Below are positions 33,734 through 43,344 of a stretch of 56,624 bases of DNA, one piece after another. Position numbers and translations under genes: made by a program. The notes under the pieces were generated by a model. The model searched no databases. It was given only the letters and a program-made list of their open reading frames with translations, and had not been told where the DNA came from. Each line of letters begins with the position of its first letter. The stretch's first letter is position 1. Source of the DNA: Candidatus Atribacteria bacterium (lineage in GTDB: Bacteria > Atribacterota > Atribacteria > Atribacterales > JASGLU01); the NCBI GenBank assembly GCA_030156825.1, contig JASGLU010000003.1, positions 1 to 56,624 of the forward strand. Reading direction: 5' to 3'.

Positions 33734-34792
33734 TTATTCAAATAAGGCTGCCACTTCTTCTTCAGACATAATTTCGCTTAACAGGTAATCATCTGGTTTA
33801 TCTTTTAAGAGCTCCCAAGCTTCATCAAAGTTTTCATCGGTAACGAACATGCTAACCTGATAATAGAAGGTGTTATCTTGCAAAATATCTGGTTTGAAGT
33901 TTTTCCCGTTATAGAGCTGCAAAGCTATCCGGAAGGCAGTTCCACCAATCCCCGGAGGATTAGGCTGAGTACAGGCTTTAAAATCAGCTCCCTGATCTCG
34001 CAGTTTCTTCCACTCTTTAAAGAAGGCAGTACCTGGGTCGCCATACATAACTTTGGGAAGCTTGTTGGCATCTAAGAAAGCAGAAAGAATTCCATAGGCC
34101 ATACCATCTTGGGTAATAACCGCATCGATTTGCTGACCGGAAGCAATAATCTGGGTGGCCACTTCTTTGGCCTTGGTTTGATCCCAATAGCCCGAAGTGT
34201 CGGCAATCAACTTGATATCCGGATAGTTGGCAAGGACATCATAAGTCGCTCTAATCCGATCGTTGTTTGCCGGATGTCCTTCTAAACCATAGATCTGGAT
34301 AGCATTTCCTTCTTGCAAGGTGGAGGCAATAAACTCCACATTGTTCTTATTCCAGGCATAGTGGTCCAGAGTGATATTAATTACATCAGGAGCGGTTACC
34401 GTAGCATCAAAAGCCACTACTAAAATGCCTTCCTCCTGAGCTTCCCTGATGACGCCGTTGAGTGCATCCGGGGAGTTAGGATTTACCAGAATGATGTCTA
34501 CCCCCTGGGATATAAAATCACGGAGGATATTGGCCTGCTCAGTAGCATCACCGTTGGTAATATTGTTTACTATCTTGTAGTCAGCAATTTTACCCGCCGC
34601 TTTGTATTCATCACCGACTTCTTCTATGGCAGCTATCATGATATCCCGCCAGGAAGTACCGGATGAACCGGTGGAAATTCCTACTACCGGTGGCTTTTGA
34701 GCAAAAGCCTGTCCAGCAACGGCGAGAAACAACACACAGATAAGACTGAAAATCAACACCCCACTGGTAGATTTAAACATTTTGTTTAACAC
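33734..34792 (-). CDS. Sugar-type binding protein of the two-permease CUT2 importer
   Basis: A 352-aa secreted binding protein of the RbsB-like class. The signal peptide spans about residues 1-31 (ending QAFAQ). The mature protein starts VVGISTGSSGTSWRDIMIAAI. Later segments include GVDIILVNPNSPDALNGVI, GHPANNDRIRATYDVL and AVITQDGMAYGI. First gene of the leftward unit with an ATPase and two permeases, with deoC and an OYE-type reductase beyond. The GTG at 34792 follows AAAGGGGTTGTTGAC. Ligand unknown; a pentose, deoxy-sugar or AI-2-like molecule fits the deoC link. Confidence 0.8.
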   Translation of the reverse strand: MLNKMFKSTSGVLIFSLICVLFLAVAGQAFAQKPPVVGISTGSSGTSWRDIMIAAIEEVGDEYKAAGKIADYKIVNNITNGDATEQANILRDFISQGVDIILVNPNSPDALNGVIREAQEEGILVVAFDATVTAPDVINITLDHYAWNKNNVEFIASTLQEGNAIQIYGLEGHPANNDRIRATYDVLANYPDIKLIADTSGYWDQTKAKEVATQIIASGQQIDAVITQDGMAYGILSAFLDANKLPKVMYGDPGTAFFKEWKKLRDQGADFKACTQPNPPGIGGTAFRIALQLYNGKNFKPDILQDNTFYYQVSMFVTDENFDEAWELLKDKPDDYLLSEIMSEEEVAALFE

Positions 34793-35385
34793 GTCAACAA
34801 CCCCTTTCTTTTAGTTTTTGATTAAAAATAAAAAACAGACTTCCTTACTATTTAACAAATTTGACCTATCCTCTCACCTCCTTTTTAAGGAAATAATAAC
34901 CTTTCTTTCAATTCAATTCAATTTTTAATAAACTTTATTTGGGTTAACTTGAGCCAACCATAGCTCTGAAAGTTTTAAAATTTGCTTTAACACATCATGT
35001 TAGTTATGACATTATATCATGTATTATATCCCGTTCTTTTTAATTTGCAACCCTGGCCTGTGTTTTAATGAGTGAAGAAATTCTATAAACCAAAACAGCA
35101 AAAACTGCTAAAAACATATTATTAATCCCACCAACATAGGCAAAAACCAGCTGGTGGGATTAATAATTATATACTATATACTACTTGAGGTTAATACTAC
35201 CCACAACGGTAACAACAGTAGTAATTTTGGCCGATAACCCTCATATGATTGCTACTATCAATTTGTAATTGGATTTATTCCTTTGGCGTCTATTTTTTGC
35301 ATACGACTCTGTTTAGATTTAAGTCTTTCCCTGCTGGTATTAAGAACAGCCTAAGCTTACTGGCTATATATTTTTAAAAATATAA
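34793..35385. other. 593-bp gene-free region with a perfect 16-bp stem-loop
   Basis: No coding gene seen. The arm ATTATTAATCCCACCA (35118-35133) pairs perfectly with 35152-35167 across an 18-nt loop. It stands 219 nt beyond the stop of the leftward binding-protein gene and may terminate that transcript. On the minus strand two TATAAT boxes (35011-35016, 35023-35028) lie among ATGATAT/CATGTTAG-like repeats and may drive the operon starting at 34792, but no good -35 box is present. The rest is AT-rich without evident structure. Confidence 0.45.
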
Positions 35386-36432
35386 TTACTTACTTTCTCT
35401 TTCCCTCATTTTGGCCTCATAATAAGCTAAGTCATATTGAAATTTGTCTGCTTCCACTCCGGCAAAATAAGCATCCTTTTTCCAGGGAATCGCCGAATCT
35501 ACATTTTCCTCGGTAATTAAATCCGAATAAACTGTCAAGAGCCTTTCAAAAGGTTCCCCTTTAAAGTATCTCACCACCTGTTGAAAAGATAAGTGAGCAC
35601 ATAACGATGGTGGATCTGGAGCCGTAGCTGCCACCTTGCCAGCCTTGATCCACTCTATACCTTCTTCTTTGCCATTGGTAGTAAGTATAATTTTATCCTT
35701 GCCAGGAACGATTCCCTGCTCCTCAAACACTTGGAGAACCCCAGCGGTCATTTCCTCATTCATTACATAGACTATATCAAATTCTCTACCAGAAGCCAAA
35801 AGGTCCTGAGCAACTGGTATAGCTTTAGTACGTTGCCACTCGCCCGAGCCCACACTCACAGCTTCAATCCCTGTGTTATAGTCATCCAGAGCATCCTGTA
35901 TTCCTTGAGCGTGAGCTTCGGCTGTTCCCTGACCGTACATGCCGTCTATGGTAACTACTTTAGCGTTCGGGTAATTTTTAGCAATCCATTCACCGTTCAT
36001 ATAACCACAGTTGTAATAACTGAAACCTACATGACCATCAACCCGACCACCGGTTGATTCTTCATCGGGCCGCCCCACCACAAAAAATATGGGAACACCC
36101 GCCTCATTAGCTATTTTGGCAGCCTGACCAGCAGAGTATACATTTGCAGTGATAACAACTATTGCGTCTACTCCTTTAATTATCAGATCCTGCACGTTCG
36201 AAATTTCTTTCTCTGGTGAATATTCGGAATTTAAAACCGTAACTTCCCAACCCATATCTTTTGCCAAAGCTTCGTAAACATCGAATAGCTTGTAGTAGTA
36301 ATCATCTGGACCAGCATTCACCAAACCAATACTTTTCCCAGCTAAATCAGAATCCACCGCTTCCCCAAAAGCGAAGGCGGTTGAAGCTAATAACAGAGTA
36401 ACCACCATGACAAACAGTATTAATTTCCTCAT
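35386..36432 (-). CDS. Sugar-type binding protein of a CUT2 importer
   Basis: A 348-aa secreted binding protein (signal peptide about 1-24, ending AFAFGEA). RbsB-like features include SIGLVNAGPDDYYYKLF, GVDAIVVITANVYSAGQAA, GYMNGEWIAKNYPNAKVVTIDG and DIVYVMNEEMTAGVL. It is last in a unit running ATPase, permease, binding protein, the reverse of the common order. The ATG follows AAAGGAGGTAAATAGG. Ligand unknown. Confidence 0.82.
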   Translation of the reverse strand: MRKLILFVMVVTLLLASTAFAFGEAVDSDLAGKSIGLVNAGPDDYYYKLFDVYEALAKDMGWEVTVLNSEYSPEKEISNVQDLIIKGVDAIVVITANVYSAGQAAKIANEAGVPIFFVVGRPDEESTGGRVDGHVGFSYYNCGYMNGEWIAKNYPNAKVVTIDGMYGQGTAEAHAQGIQDALDDYNTGIEAVSVGSGEWQRTKAIPVAQDLLASGREFDIVYVMNEEMTAGVLQVFEEQGIVPGKDKIILTTNGKEEGIEWIKAGKVAATAPDPPSLCAHLSFQQVVRYFKGEPFERLLTVYSDLITEENVDSAIPWKKDAYFAGVEADKFQYDLAYYEAKMRERESK

Positions 36433-36546
36433 CCTATTTACCTCCTTTGATTAAAGATTTTAATTCTAACACCAGCAGGGAAAACTTTTAAACAAATTCA
36501 GTATCAATCCAAAAAATACGCCCCTCCATTCTTATTTTTGACTTAC

Positions 36547-37521
36547 TTACACACCGCTCGACCTTAAACTGCTATAATAGCTAACCATTACAGAAACTAC
36601 GATAACTGTACCTTTAAAAACATACTGCCAGTGAGGGGATATACCAATAACATTCATTGCATTAGTAATACTACCAAGTAAAAATACACCGATAACCGTA
36701 CCCCAAATACCACCTTTGCCACCGCTTAATGCAGTCCCACCCACTACAGCTGCAGCAATAGCATCTATTTCTTTTCCTGAACCCATTAGAGGATTACCCG
36801 TACCCAGCCTTGATAGCTGAGTCATAGCTGCTATAGATACCAACAAACCGTTAATAATATATATAATTAATTTGAAGTTTTTAACATTTATACCGGCCAG
36901 ATAGGCCGCATTTTCATTGCATCCAACCGCATATATCCGTCTTCCAAATTTTGTATACTTAAGTATCAAGCTCAACAATATTGCTAGAGATATAAATACA
37001 TAAGCCGGCATCCCAATGCCAAGCGGAAAGGTTCTTCCCAATAACCTGAACCGATCTCCAATGCCTATCTCTGAGCCTTTGGTTATTAAATAGGTAAAAC
37101 CCTGATAAATAATCATAAATCCTAAAGATACAATGAATGGTTCCAATTTAGTCCTAGAGATTATGAACCCCATTACTCCAGAAGATAAAATTGCAGCAGC
37201 AACACCTAAAATCACGACAACTGGTATTGGCAACCCTGCCACCATTAAATAAGCCATTGCACAACCAATAAAACTTACAAACCAACCAACAGATAGATCA
37301 ATCCCCCCCGAGAGCATAACTAATGTCATTCCTAAAGCCAGCATGCCTGTTATCGAAACCTGAATTAATATGTTTCTGATGTTTAGGGGCATCAAAAATC
37401 GAGGTTGAATAATACTAACAATTACAATAAAAACAAGGAAAACAAGGAATATTGGAGCAGTGTCGCTATGCAAGTACCTCACGACAGACAACCTATTTCT
37501 TTTGCCTGTTTTAGGATCCAA
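36547..37521 (-). CDS. CUT2 ABC importer permease (RbsC family)
   Basis: A 324-aa permease with about nine membrane segments. Hallmarks are GMTLVMLSGGIDLSVGWFVSF (about residues 59-79), the coupling segment AVGCNENAAYLAGINVKNFK and IAAAVVGGTALSGGKGGIWG. It starts 13 nt after the ATPase stop. Only one permease gene is present, so a homodimer is expected. The gap of 114 nt to the binding-protein gene holds no clear signal. Confidence 0.87.
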   Translation of the reverse strand: MDPKTGKRNRLSVVRYLHSDTAPIFLVFLVFIVIVSIIQPRFLMPLNIRNILIQVSITGMLALGMTLVMLSGGIDLSVGWFVSFIGCAMAYLMVAGLPIPVVVILGVAAAILSSGVMGFIISRTKLEPFIVSLGFMIIYQGFTYLITKGSEIGIGDRFRLLGRTFPLGIGMPAYVFISLAILLSLILKYTKFGRRIYAVGCNENAAYLAGINVKNFKLIIYIINGLLVSIAAMTQLSRLGTGNPLMGSGKEIDAIAAAVVGGTALSGGKGGIWGTVIGVFLLGSITNAMNVIGISPHWQYVFKGTVIVVSVMVSYYSSLRSSGV

Positions 37522-37534
37522 AATTGTCTACCCC

Positions 37535-39034
37535 CTAATAAACTCCTATTGAATATTTGAGAATGTTTTCCTCGGAAAAATCATCCCGCTTTAATTCTGC
37601 CACTATTTCGCCATCACGCATTACGTTTATTCTGTCACTCATGGCTATCAATTCCATCATATCCGAGGAAATCATTATTATACTTTTACCCTCTCTTAAA
37701 AGGCTTATCATCAATTTGTATATTTCCTCTTTAGCACCTACATCTATACCTACTGTGGGTTCATCAAATATAAATATTTGACCGTCTGTTAAAAACCACT
37801 TCCCCAAAATTACCTTTTGTTGATTGCCCCCGGATAAAAACACCACCTTCTGATATATTGTAGGGGTAACAATATTCAGCTTCTCAACGTATTCTTTGGC
37901 TTTTTGAGCATCTTCTCGGGGCGAGACTAATTCCGACTTCGTATTTGTATAGTTAGCCATAACTAAGTTATCTACCACCGGAAGCTCTAAAAATAAACCA
38001 CTTCCTTGCCTATCTTCAGTTATAAAACACATTCCATTTAGTATGGCCTCCTTAGGAGAAGCAATACTTGCTTTTTTCCCGTTTATTCTTATCTCTCCAC
38101 TATCGGCCGGCTTTACACCAAACAAGAGTTCAGCCAATTCTGTTCTTCCCGATCCAACCATCCCGGCAATCCCCAGAAGCTCTCCCTTGCGGACATAAAG
38201 CGACGCGTTCTTCACTCCATTTCCACTTAAATTACGAGCTTCAAACACCAATTCCTCTTCTATAGAATGTTCTCTTAGTAGTTCGTCTCCTCCTTTGTAA
38301 AAAGTTGATATATCTCTACCTATCATATCTTTTATTATCTTTTCCTCAGTTACATCCTCGATTTCGTAAGTGTTTATTTTTGCCCCGTCACGGATAACCG
38401 TAACCCTGTCTGCAATTTTAAAAACTTCCTCCAAGCGATGCGAGATATAAATAATACTTACCCCTTTTTGTTTAAGCTTCCTTAAAACTTTAAAAAGGTT
38501 ATCTATTTCTTCTTCCCCCAAGGAAGCGGTAGGCTCATCAAGAATCATTACCTTTGATTCCTGTATAAGACCTCTTGCTATTTCTACAATCTTTTTCTTA
38601 CCACTACCTAAATATTGAACAATCGTATCAGGGTCGATATCTGCATTAAGATCTTTGAATATCTCCCGGGCTTTCTCCCTCATCTTTTGTTTGTCTACAA
38701 ACAATCCCCCTTCTTCTCTACCTACAAACAGATTTTCAGCAACGGACAAAAGAGGAAATAAAGTATGTTCTTGATAAATCGTCTGTATTCCCAATGCTAT
38801 AGCGAGGTGAGGGTTTAGTCGGTCCAGCTTTTTGCCTTCAAAATATATAACACCTTCATCAGGGGCATAGGCACCAGAAAGAATTTTTATCAGCGTAGTT
38901 TTCCCAGCACCATTTTCTCCACAAATACAATGAATCTCGCCCTCTCTCAAATCAAAATCAAATCCACTGAAAACCTTTACTCCGGGAAACGACTTAGATA
39001 TGTTTTCTACCTGCAAACAAACTTTTTCCTGCAC
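37535..39034 (-). CDS. CUT2 ABC importer ATPase, double-domain (RbsA family)
   Basis: A 499-aa tandem ATPase. First half: Walker A GENGAGKTT, a degenerate signature LGSGKKKIVEIARG, Walker B MILDEPTASLG and H-loop SHRLEEV. Second half: GMVGSGRTELAELLFG, signature LSGGNQQKVILGK and Walker B IFDEPTVGIDVGAK. This is the usual asymmetric pattern of the family, with a complete second signature and Walker B, unlike the degraded second Walker B of the ATPase at 32151-33677. First gene of the unit; the ATG lies near 39034 after AAAAGGGGGAAAGTGGG. Confidence 0.88.
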   Translation of the reverse strand: MQEKVCLQVENISKSFPGVKVFSGFDFDLREGEIHCICGENGAGKTTLIKILSGAYAPDEGVIYFEGKKLDRLNPHLAIALGIQTIYQEHTLFPLLSVAENLFVGREEGGLFVDKQKMREKAREIFKDLNADIDPDTIVQYLGSGKKKIVEIARGLIQESKVMILDEPTASLGEEEIDNLFKVLRKLKQKGVSIIYISHRLEEVFKIADRVTVIRDGAKINTYEIEDVTEEKIIKDMIGRDISTFYKGGDELLREHSIEEELVFEARNLSGNGVKNASLYVRKGELLGIAGMVGSGRTELAELLFGVKPADSGEIRINGKKASIASPKEAILNGMCFITEDRQGSGLFLELPVVDNLVMANYTNTKSELVSPREDAQKAKEYVEKLNIVTPTIYQKVVFLSGGNQQKVILGKWFLTDGQIFIFDEPTVGIDVGAKEEIYKLMISLLREGKSIIMISSDMMELIAMSDRINVMRDGEIVAELKRDDFSEENILKYSIGVY

Positions 39035-39361
39035 CCACTTTCCCCCTTTTAATACACAACATCTTAGCCTAAAACTAAATAGCCAAATTGAGTAAGGCTA
39101 TTTATCCAGAACCCCCATTGGGTAAGCCGGCATAATAAAAAACCAAGGAGGATGGCACAAACACGCTCAGTGACTACGTATAGCTGACCACCCTTGAGGG
39201 AGCTTTCAGATTAGTAAACACCTTCCACCTAAAGTCTTATAATCTAACGCTCCCTCCTTTGTACTTCACTCCTTAACTGGGGAACCATCCTCCTTTTATA
39301 GGCTTTTTCTCAATCAATAAAAAGAATCTAACTTGCTTGCAGCCCCTAATCCCATTATCTC
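39035..39361. other. 327-bp intergenic region with nested inverted repeats
   Basis: No gene seen. AAGGAGGATGG (from 39145) is answered by CCATCCTCCTTTT (from 39286). Inside, TTGAGGGAGC (39195-39204) is answered by GCTCCCTCCTTTG (39250-39262). The nested arms make an imperfect fold about 155 nt long between the dehydrogenase stop and the transporter start. It could be a transcript leader structure, a terminator or a small non-autonomous repeat. Confidence 0.4.
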
Positions 39362-40444
39362 TCAATCGATATCAATCATCACCCTTAACGGATTCCCTCG
39401 TTTCTCCTTTGCTACAAGCAGTCCTTCCATCAAACTTTCCAAGGAGAAATGATGGGTTATTAATTTATTAACATCTACTAAGCCGCTATCCACCGCTTGA
39501 ATAGCTTCTACCCAGGTAAAAGAGGCCAACCAGGAAAAGCGGATGGTTTTATCCCAGAAAATGGTTTGCAAAGCAGGAACCTCTAATAAATCTTTCTCCC
39601 CTGGTAAACCAAAGTAGACTATAATTGATCTTCTCCCCGAAACTTCAAGGGCCATTTGCATGGCTTTCTTTGACCCGGTCACCACAATTACTCTGTCAGC
39701 CATCTTGCCTTCAGTTAGCCGGCCAATTTCTTCCTTAAAATCAGAAGTATAGTAAGGGGATTGCTCTTCGTTAAGGTTATAAACGCGATCTACCCCCATA
39801 TTTTTCCCCACTTCCAGCCGATAATCCCGGGTCCCAGCCAGAATTACCTCTCCCGCTCCTCTTTTTTTAGCTAAAGTAGCTATAGATAAACCAATTGGTC
39901 CCGGTCCAAACACCACCACCCTGTTTCCCAAACCGACGTCCAGATTTTTTACTCCATACACTGCGTTAGCTAAAGGTTCAACAAAAGCACCGGCTGAGTA
40001 GGAAACATTGTCTGATAATTTATAAACATGCTGATAATTAGCCGCTACATATTCGGCAAAAGCACCATTGGCCGAAACTCCCAAAACCGCTTTGTTTTCA
40101 CATAAGTTTACCTGACCTCGGTAACAGACTTCGCAAGCATTGCAGTATTGAACCGGGTTTACTGTGACTCTGTCGCCGGCTTTCAAAAGCTTTTTCTGGG
40201 CAGGAATTTTTCCTACCTCTACTACTTCCCCCGAAAACTCGTGTCCCAGGATAAGTGGCCCTTTACCATCGGGAGTTTCCAGGGGAGAATCACCCCAGTA
40301 ATAAGCCACATCAGAACCACATATTCCACAAGCCTTTACCTTAATCAAAACCTCATCATCTTCTATTTGAGGAACATCAACTTCCTCCAACTTCATGACT
40401 TCTGGTTCGTAAAATACCCAGGCTTTCATCTTTTGAGAACTCAT
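39362..40444 (-). CDS. Zinc-dependent alcohol/polyol dehydrogenase (MDR family)
   Basis: A 360-aa medium-chain dehydrogenase. Catalytic zinc ligands are in CGICGSD and GHEFSGEVVEVG, with the third in FVEPLANA. Structural zinc cysteines are in CNACEVCYRGQVNLC. The cofactor loop is VVFGPGPIGLS. It resembles sorbitol and threonine dehydrogenases and galactitol or L-threonate-type enzymes. The ATG at 40444 has GGAGGATAAATTG ahead; the longer frame to 40462 overlaps the isomerase gene. Second gene of a two-gene unit with the isomerase at 40459. Substrate probably a polyol or sugar acid related to that isomerase. Confidence 0.82.
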   Translation of the reverse strand: MSSQKMKAWVFYEPEVMKLEEVDVPQIEDDEVLIKVKACGICGSDVAYYWGDSPLETPDGKGPLILGHEFSGEVVEVGKIPAQKKLLKAGDRVTVNPVQYCNACEVCYRGQVNLCENKAVLGVSANGAFAEYVAANYQHVYKLSDNVSYSAGAFVEPLANAVYGVKNLDVGLGNRVVVFGPGPIGLSIATLAKKRGAGEVILAGTRDYRLEVGKNMGVDRVYNLNEEQSPYYTSDFKEEIGRLTEGKMADRVIVVTGSKKAMQMALEVSGRRSIIVYFGLPGEKDLLEVPALQTIFWDKTIRFSWLASFTWVEAIQAVDSGLVDVNKLITHHFSLESLMEGLLVAKEKRGNPLRVMIDID

Positions 40445-40458
40445 CAATTTATCCTCCC

Positions 40459-41370
40459 TCACATCCCCAGACGTTGGAATAAATCTCTCAAAAATTTAAT
40501 AGAATCTTCAGTTATTTCCCAGGCATTGGGCCAAAAACAAAGGTCAATACACCACCAGGGAGACCGATAACCATTATCTACCAAGGCGGGGATCACCTTT
40601 TCAAAATCCACATACCCAGTCCCAAAGGGAGCATGAGTGCTGGTTTCCTCATCGTGGAGAGTGTTGTCTGAATCAATTAAGTGAACATGGCCAATATATC
40701 CCCGCAGCATTTCTACAAATTCAAGCACTCCCCCTTTTAAAGTCTCTTTGGGTTCTACTTGTTTTGCCCCCACTACAGCACTCATTTGAGCATGGCTGGT
40801 ATCAAAAAGAACTTTGAAATTTTCCCGGTTAACATCGGTATACATTTTTTTCACTTCACTGGGTTTATTAAAAATATAACCGGGCTCAAATTCCCAGACC
40901 ACCATCTTTCCCACATCTTTAGCCTTGTCAGCACATTTTTGAAACATTTCTACTACTCTTTTCCAAGTTTCTTGATAATCCCAATCGCGAGGAAAAGGAG
41001 TCCCAGTAACAGTATCTACTCGAATTTTTTCAAATCCGCAGTCTACACACAACTCAAGCGACCGGTCATACATATCCTCATAGGCCTTTACCATTTTTGG
41101 GTCTCCACTGGCAAAAGGAAAACTCCAAAGGTCAGGAACATAGGCGCTCACTCCTAACCCCGCCTTTTCCAGCATATTTAATAATCCCTTCCTATCTTCT
41201 TTGGTGGGGTAAAGATCTGGATGGGCATGAGGTTTAAACCCTCCCAGCTCGATTCCATCAAATCCTAACTGGGAAAGCTTATGAATTACTTCATCTAAGG
41301 GTACAGGGTGGTCAGCATAAGGACCAATGGTATAAGCCCAACTGCCAATGGATATTTTTGATTGCGCCAA
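40459..41370 (-). CDS. Sugar phosphate isomerase/epimerase, xylose-isomerase-like TIM barrel
   Basis: A 303-aa TIM-barrel protein. Metal-site residues are seen as Glu in VVWEFEPGYIF, Asp and His in VLFDTSHAQM, His in GHVHLIDSDNTLHDEETSTHAPFGTG and Asp in WWCIDLCF, where Glu is the common ligand. Trp-rich C-terminal stretch. It has a strong promoter and a palindromic operator upstream (41409-41471). Divergent from the GH4 gene, so it may process a sugar released by that glycosidase. Substrate not determinable from sequence. Confidence 0.76.
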   Translation of the reverse strand: MAQSKISIGSWAYTIGPYADHPVPLDEVIHKLSQLGFDGIELGGFKPHAHPDLYPTKEDRKGLLNMLEKAGLGVSAYVPDLWSFPFASGDPKMVKAYEDMYDRSLELCVDCGFEKIRVDTVTGTPFPRDWDYQETWKRVVEMFQKCADKAKDVGKMVVWEFEPGYIFNKPSEVKKMYTDVNRENFKVLFDTSHAQMSAVVGAKQVEPKETLKGGVLEFVEMLRGYIGHVHLIDSDNTLHDEETSTHAPFGTGYVDFEKVIPALVDNGYRSPWWCIDLCFWPNAWEITEDSIKFLRDLFQRLGM

Positions 41371-41408
41371 GGTTAAACCCTCCTTAATAAGTTAGTTTAA
41401 GTGGTTCT

Positions 41409-41471
41409 AAATACGTTTTTATGAAAACGTATTTATATTTAAAGAGTATATTAAGATTTTTTAATTGTCAA
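41409..41471 (-). promoter_or_regulatory. Isomerase promoter with a 26-bp inverted-repeat operator
   Basis: On the minus strand, TTGACA (41466-41471), 17 nt and TACTCT (41443-41448). Downstream, AAATACGTTTT (41409-41419) and AAAACGTATTT (41424-41434) form a perfect 11-bp inverted repeat with a 4-nt spacer. This differs from the GAAACCGNTTTC sites, so another regulator should act here. The regulator gene is not obvious in the window. Confidence 0.7.
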
Positions 41472-41757
41472 TCTTTTCAATTAAAATTAATTGACTAAAA
41501 TTTTTAAACAGGTAAGATGCGCCGTCAGATTCACCCTGTTTCAATTTTTATAAAATTAGGATCTCTCAAAATGGGCATATGATAAAATGAAAATAGATCA
41601 TGAAAATCCGCTTTTGCCGAGTTGGCCTAATTGGAAAGGAGGTGGATAACTATTTTTTCCAGTGAGCAAAGAGCGAAGAACCATTTTTGCTTTTAAAAAA
41701 GTACTTGTTAGAATTAACAAGTCAGAAAATAAAAATAAAGGGGGATTTGATAATATC

Positions 41758-43170
41758 ATGCGAAAAATAGCAATTATTGGTGCGGGAAGCATTGTTTTTT
41801 GTAAAACTTTGATGTTAGATATCATGGCTACTGATGGATTACAAGACACCCTTTTTGCCCTGATGGCCCCCAGCAAACGTAATACTCCAAAAGTTGAGGC
41901 TTTTGCTAATCGGGTTATAAAAGAAAATGACTTACCGACAGAAGTTTATACCACTACAGATAGACGCGATGCTTTAAAGGGGACCGATTATGTAATTTCG
42001 ACATTTCAGGTGGGAGGGGTTAAAGCATTTGAATATGACTGGAAAATTCCTAAAAAATATGGAGTTGATCAGTGTATTGGTGATACCTTGGGTCCAGGAG
42101 GTATTTTTCGTGCCTTAAGAAGCATCCCTGTTACGTTGGATATGGCAAAAGACATGGAAGAACTTTGCCCAAGAGCATTACTACTCAATTATGTTAACCC
42201 GATGGCCATGGTTTGTTGGGCCCTGGGAGAAAGCAAGGTTAACTTCGTAGGACTGTGCCACGGGGTCCAAACTACATTAGATTTAATCGCCGGTTATGTT
42301 GGCGTACCAAAAGAAGAAATTGATTTTATATGCGCTGGAATCAATCATATGGCCTGGTTTATTAAATTGGAAAAGGACGGACAAGATTTATATCCTATTC
42401 TAAAAGACAAGTTTGAACGGCCAGAATATTACGTAAATGAGAAGGTGCGTGGTGAAGTATTGCGCCAGTTTGGTTATTTTATGACCGAATCTACAGGTCA
42501 CCTCTCAGAGTATGTACCATGGTTTCGAAAAAATCAGAAATCACTTGATATGTATTGTGATGAACCTGATTTCGGCGGTGAAGCAGGAGCCTACTATAAA
42601 TGGTGTGCCCATGTAGCCGAGAAGTATAGTAACAGGGACATGTTAGCAGAAGAACCAACTAAATTACCTCCACGTAGCGTTGAATACGGCTCTTATATTA
42701 TTGAAGCGATAGAAAACCGTAAGCCTTTTAAGTTCAACGGTAATGTCCGAAATGATGGTATGATTACTAACCTGCCGGATGATTGTTGTGCAGAAGGTCC
42801 CATATACGCAGATGGAAATGGGCTGCACAAAACTATCGTTGGAGCACTGCCACCTCAGTGTGCTGCTTTAAACATGACTAATATAAATGTTCAACGCTTA
42901 GCAGTACTTGCAGCCAAAAGCGGAGATCCAGAAATCGTTGTCCAAGCCTGCGCAATGGACCCGTTAACCGGAGCCGTTCTCAATTTACATGAAATACGAG
43001 AAATGGCAAGCGAAATGTTAGAAGCGGAAAAACAGTGGTTACCTCAGTTTGAAGGTAAAAGTATTAGAAAAACTCCAATCATTAGTATCCCTAAAAATGT
43101 TCAGCGAGCAGAAGTCCCAGTAGACCCCGCTTTAGCTATCATTCATCGCTTTGAAAAGCTGGCAGAATAA
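41758..43170 (+). CDS. Glycoside hydrolase family 4 (alpha-galactosidase/alpha-glucosidase type)
   Basis: A 470-aa NAD- and Mn-dependent glycosidase of family GH4. The N-terminal Rossmann motif is KIAIIGAGSIVF. Metal ligands are the Cys and His in GLCHGVQ and the His in AGINHMAW. NYVNPMAMV and GDTLGPGGIFRALR are also conserved. The CHGVQ motif, rather than the CNVP of phospho-glucosidases, points to an unphosphorylated alpha-glycoside such as a galactoside or glucuronide. The ATG at 41758 begins the Rossmann fold; an extension to 41662 has no family support. No signal peptide, so it acts on imported oligosaccharide. It carries its own terminator and is divergent from the isomerase operon. Confidence 0.85.
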   Translation: MRKIAIIGAGSIVFCKTLMLDIMATDGLQDTLFALMAPSKRNTPKVEAFANRVIKENDLPTEVYTTTDRRDALKGTDYVISTFQVGGVKAFEYDWKIPKKYGVDQCIGDTLGPGGIFRALRSIPVTLDMAKDMEELCPRALLLNYVNPMAMVCWALGESKVNFVGLCHGVQTTLDLIAGYVGVPKEEIDFICAGINHMAWFIKLEKDGQDLYPILKDKFERPEYYVNEKVRGEVLRQFGYFMTESTGHLSEYVPWFRKNQKSLDMYCDEPDFGGEAGAYYKWCAHVAEKYSNRDMLAEEPTKLPPRSVEYGSYIIEAIENRKPFKFNGNVRNDGMITNLPDDCCAEGPIYADGNGLHKTIVGALPPQCAALNMTNINVQRLAVLAAKSGDPEIVVQACAMDPLTGAVLNLHEIREMASEMLEAEKQWLPQFEGKSIRKTPIISIPKNVQRAEVPVDPALAIIHRFEKLAE

Positions 43171-43177
43171 TTTAGAA

Positions 43178-43232
43178 TACAAGAAGAGGAGCAACCCAGG
43201 TCTTATGAGGATCGGCTGCCCCTCTTCTTGTA
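43178..43232 (+). terminator. Terminator after the GH4 gene
   Basis: TACAAGAAGAGGAGCA (43178-43193) pairs with 43217-43232 with one mismatch. It begins 8 nt after the GH4 stop. Confidence 0.6.
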
Positions 43233-43344
43233 AACAAATATCCCCCTAACCAAACGAGTTCCATTATTTTATACCCAAGAAGCAAAACATAGATAACAGG
43301 CTGTTGTTAACATAGCAAGTAATAAAAATAGAGCCCAATTAATA

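Noticed and set aside
41662..41757. 32-residue N-terminal extension of the GH4 enzyme
   Set aside because: The Rossmann motif begins right at the ATG at 41758, and the extension has no family match.
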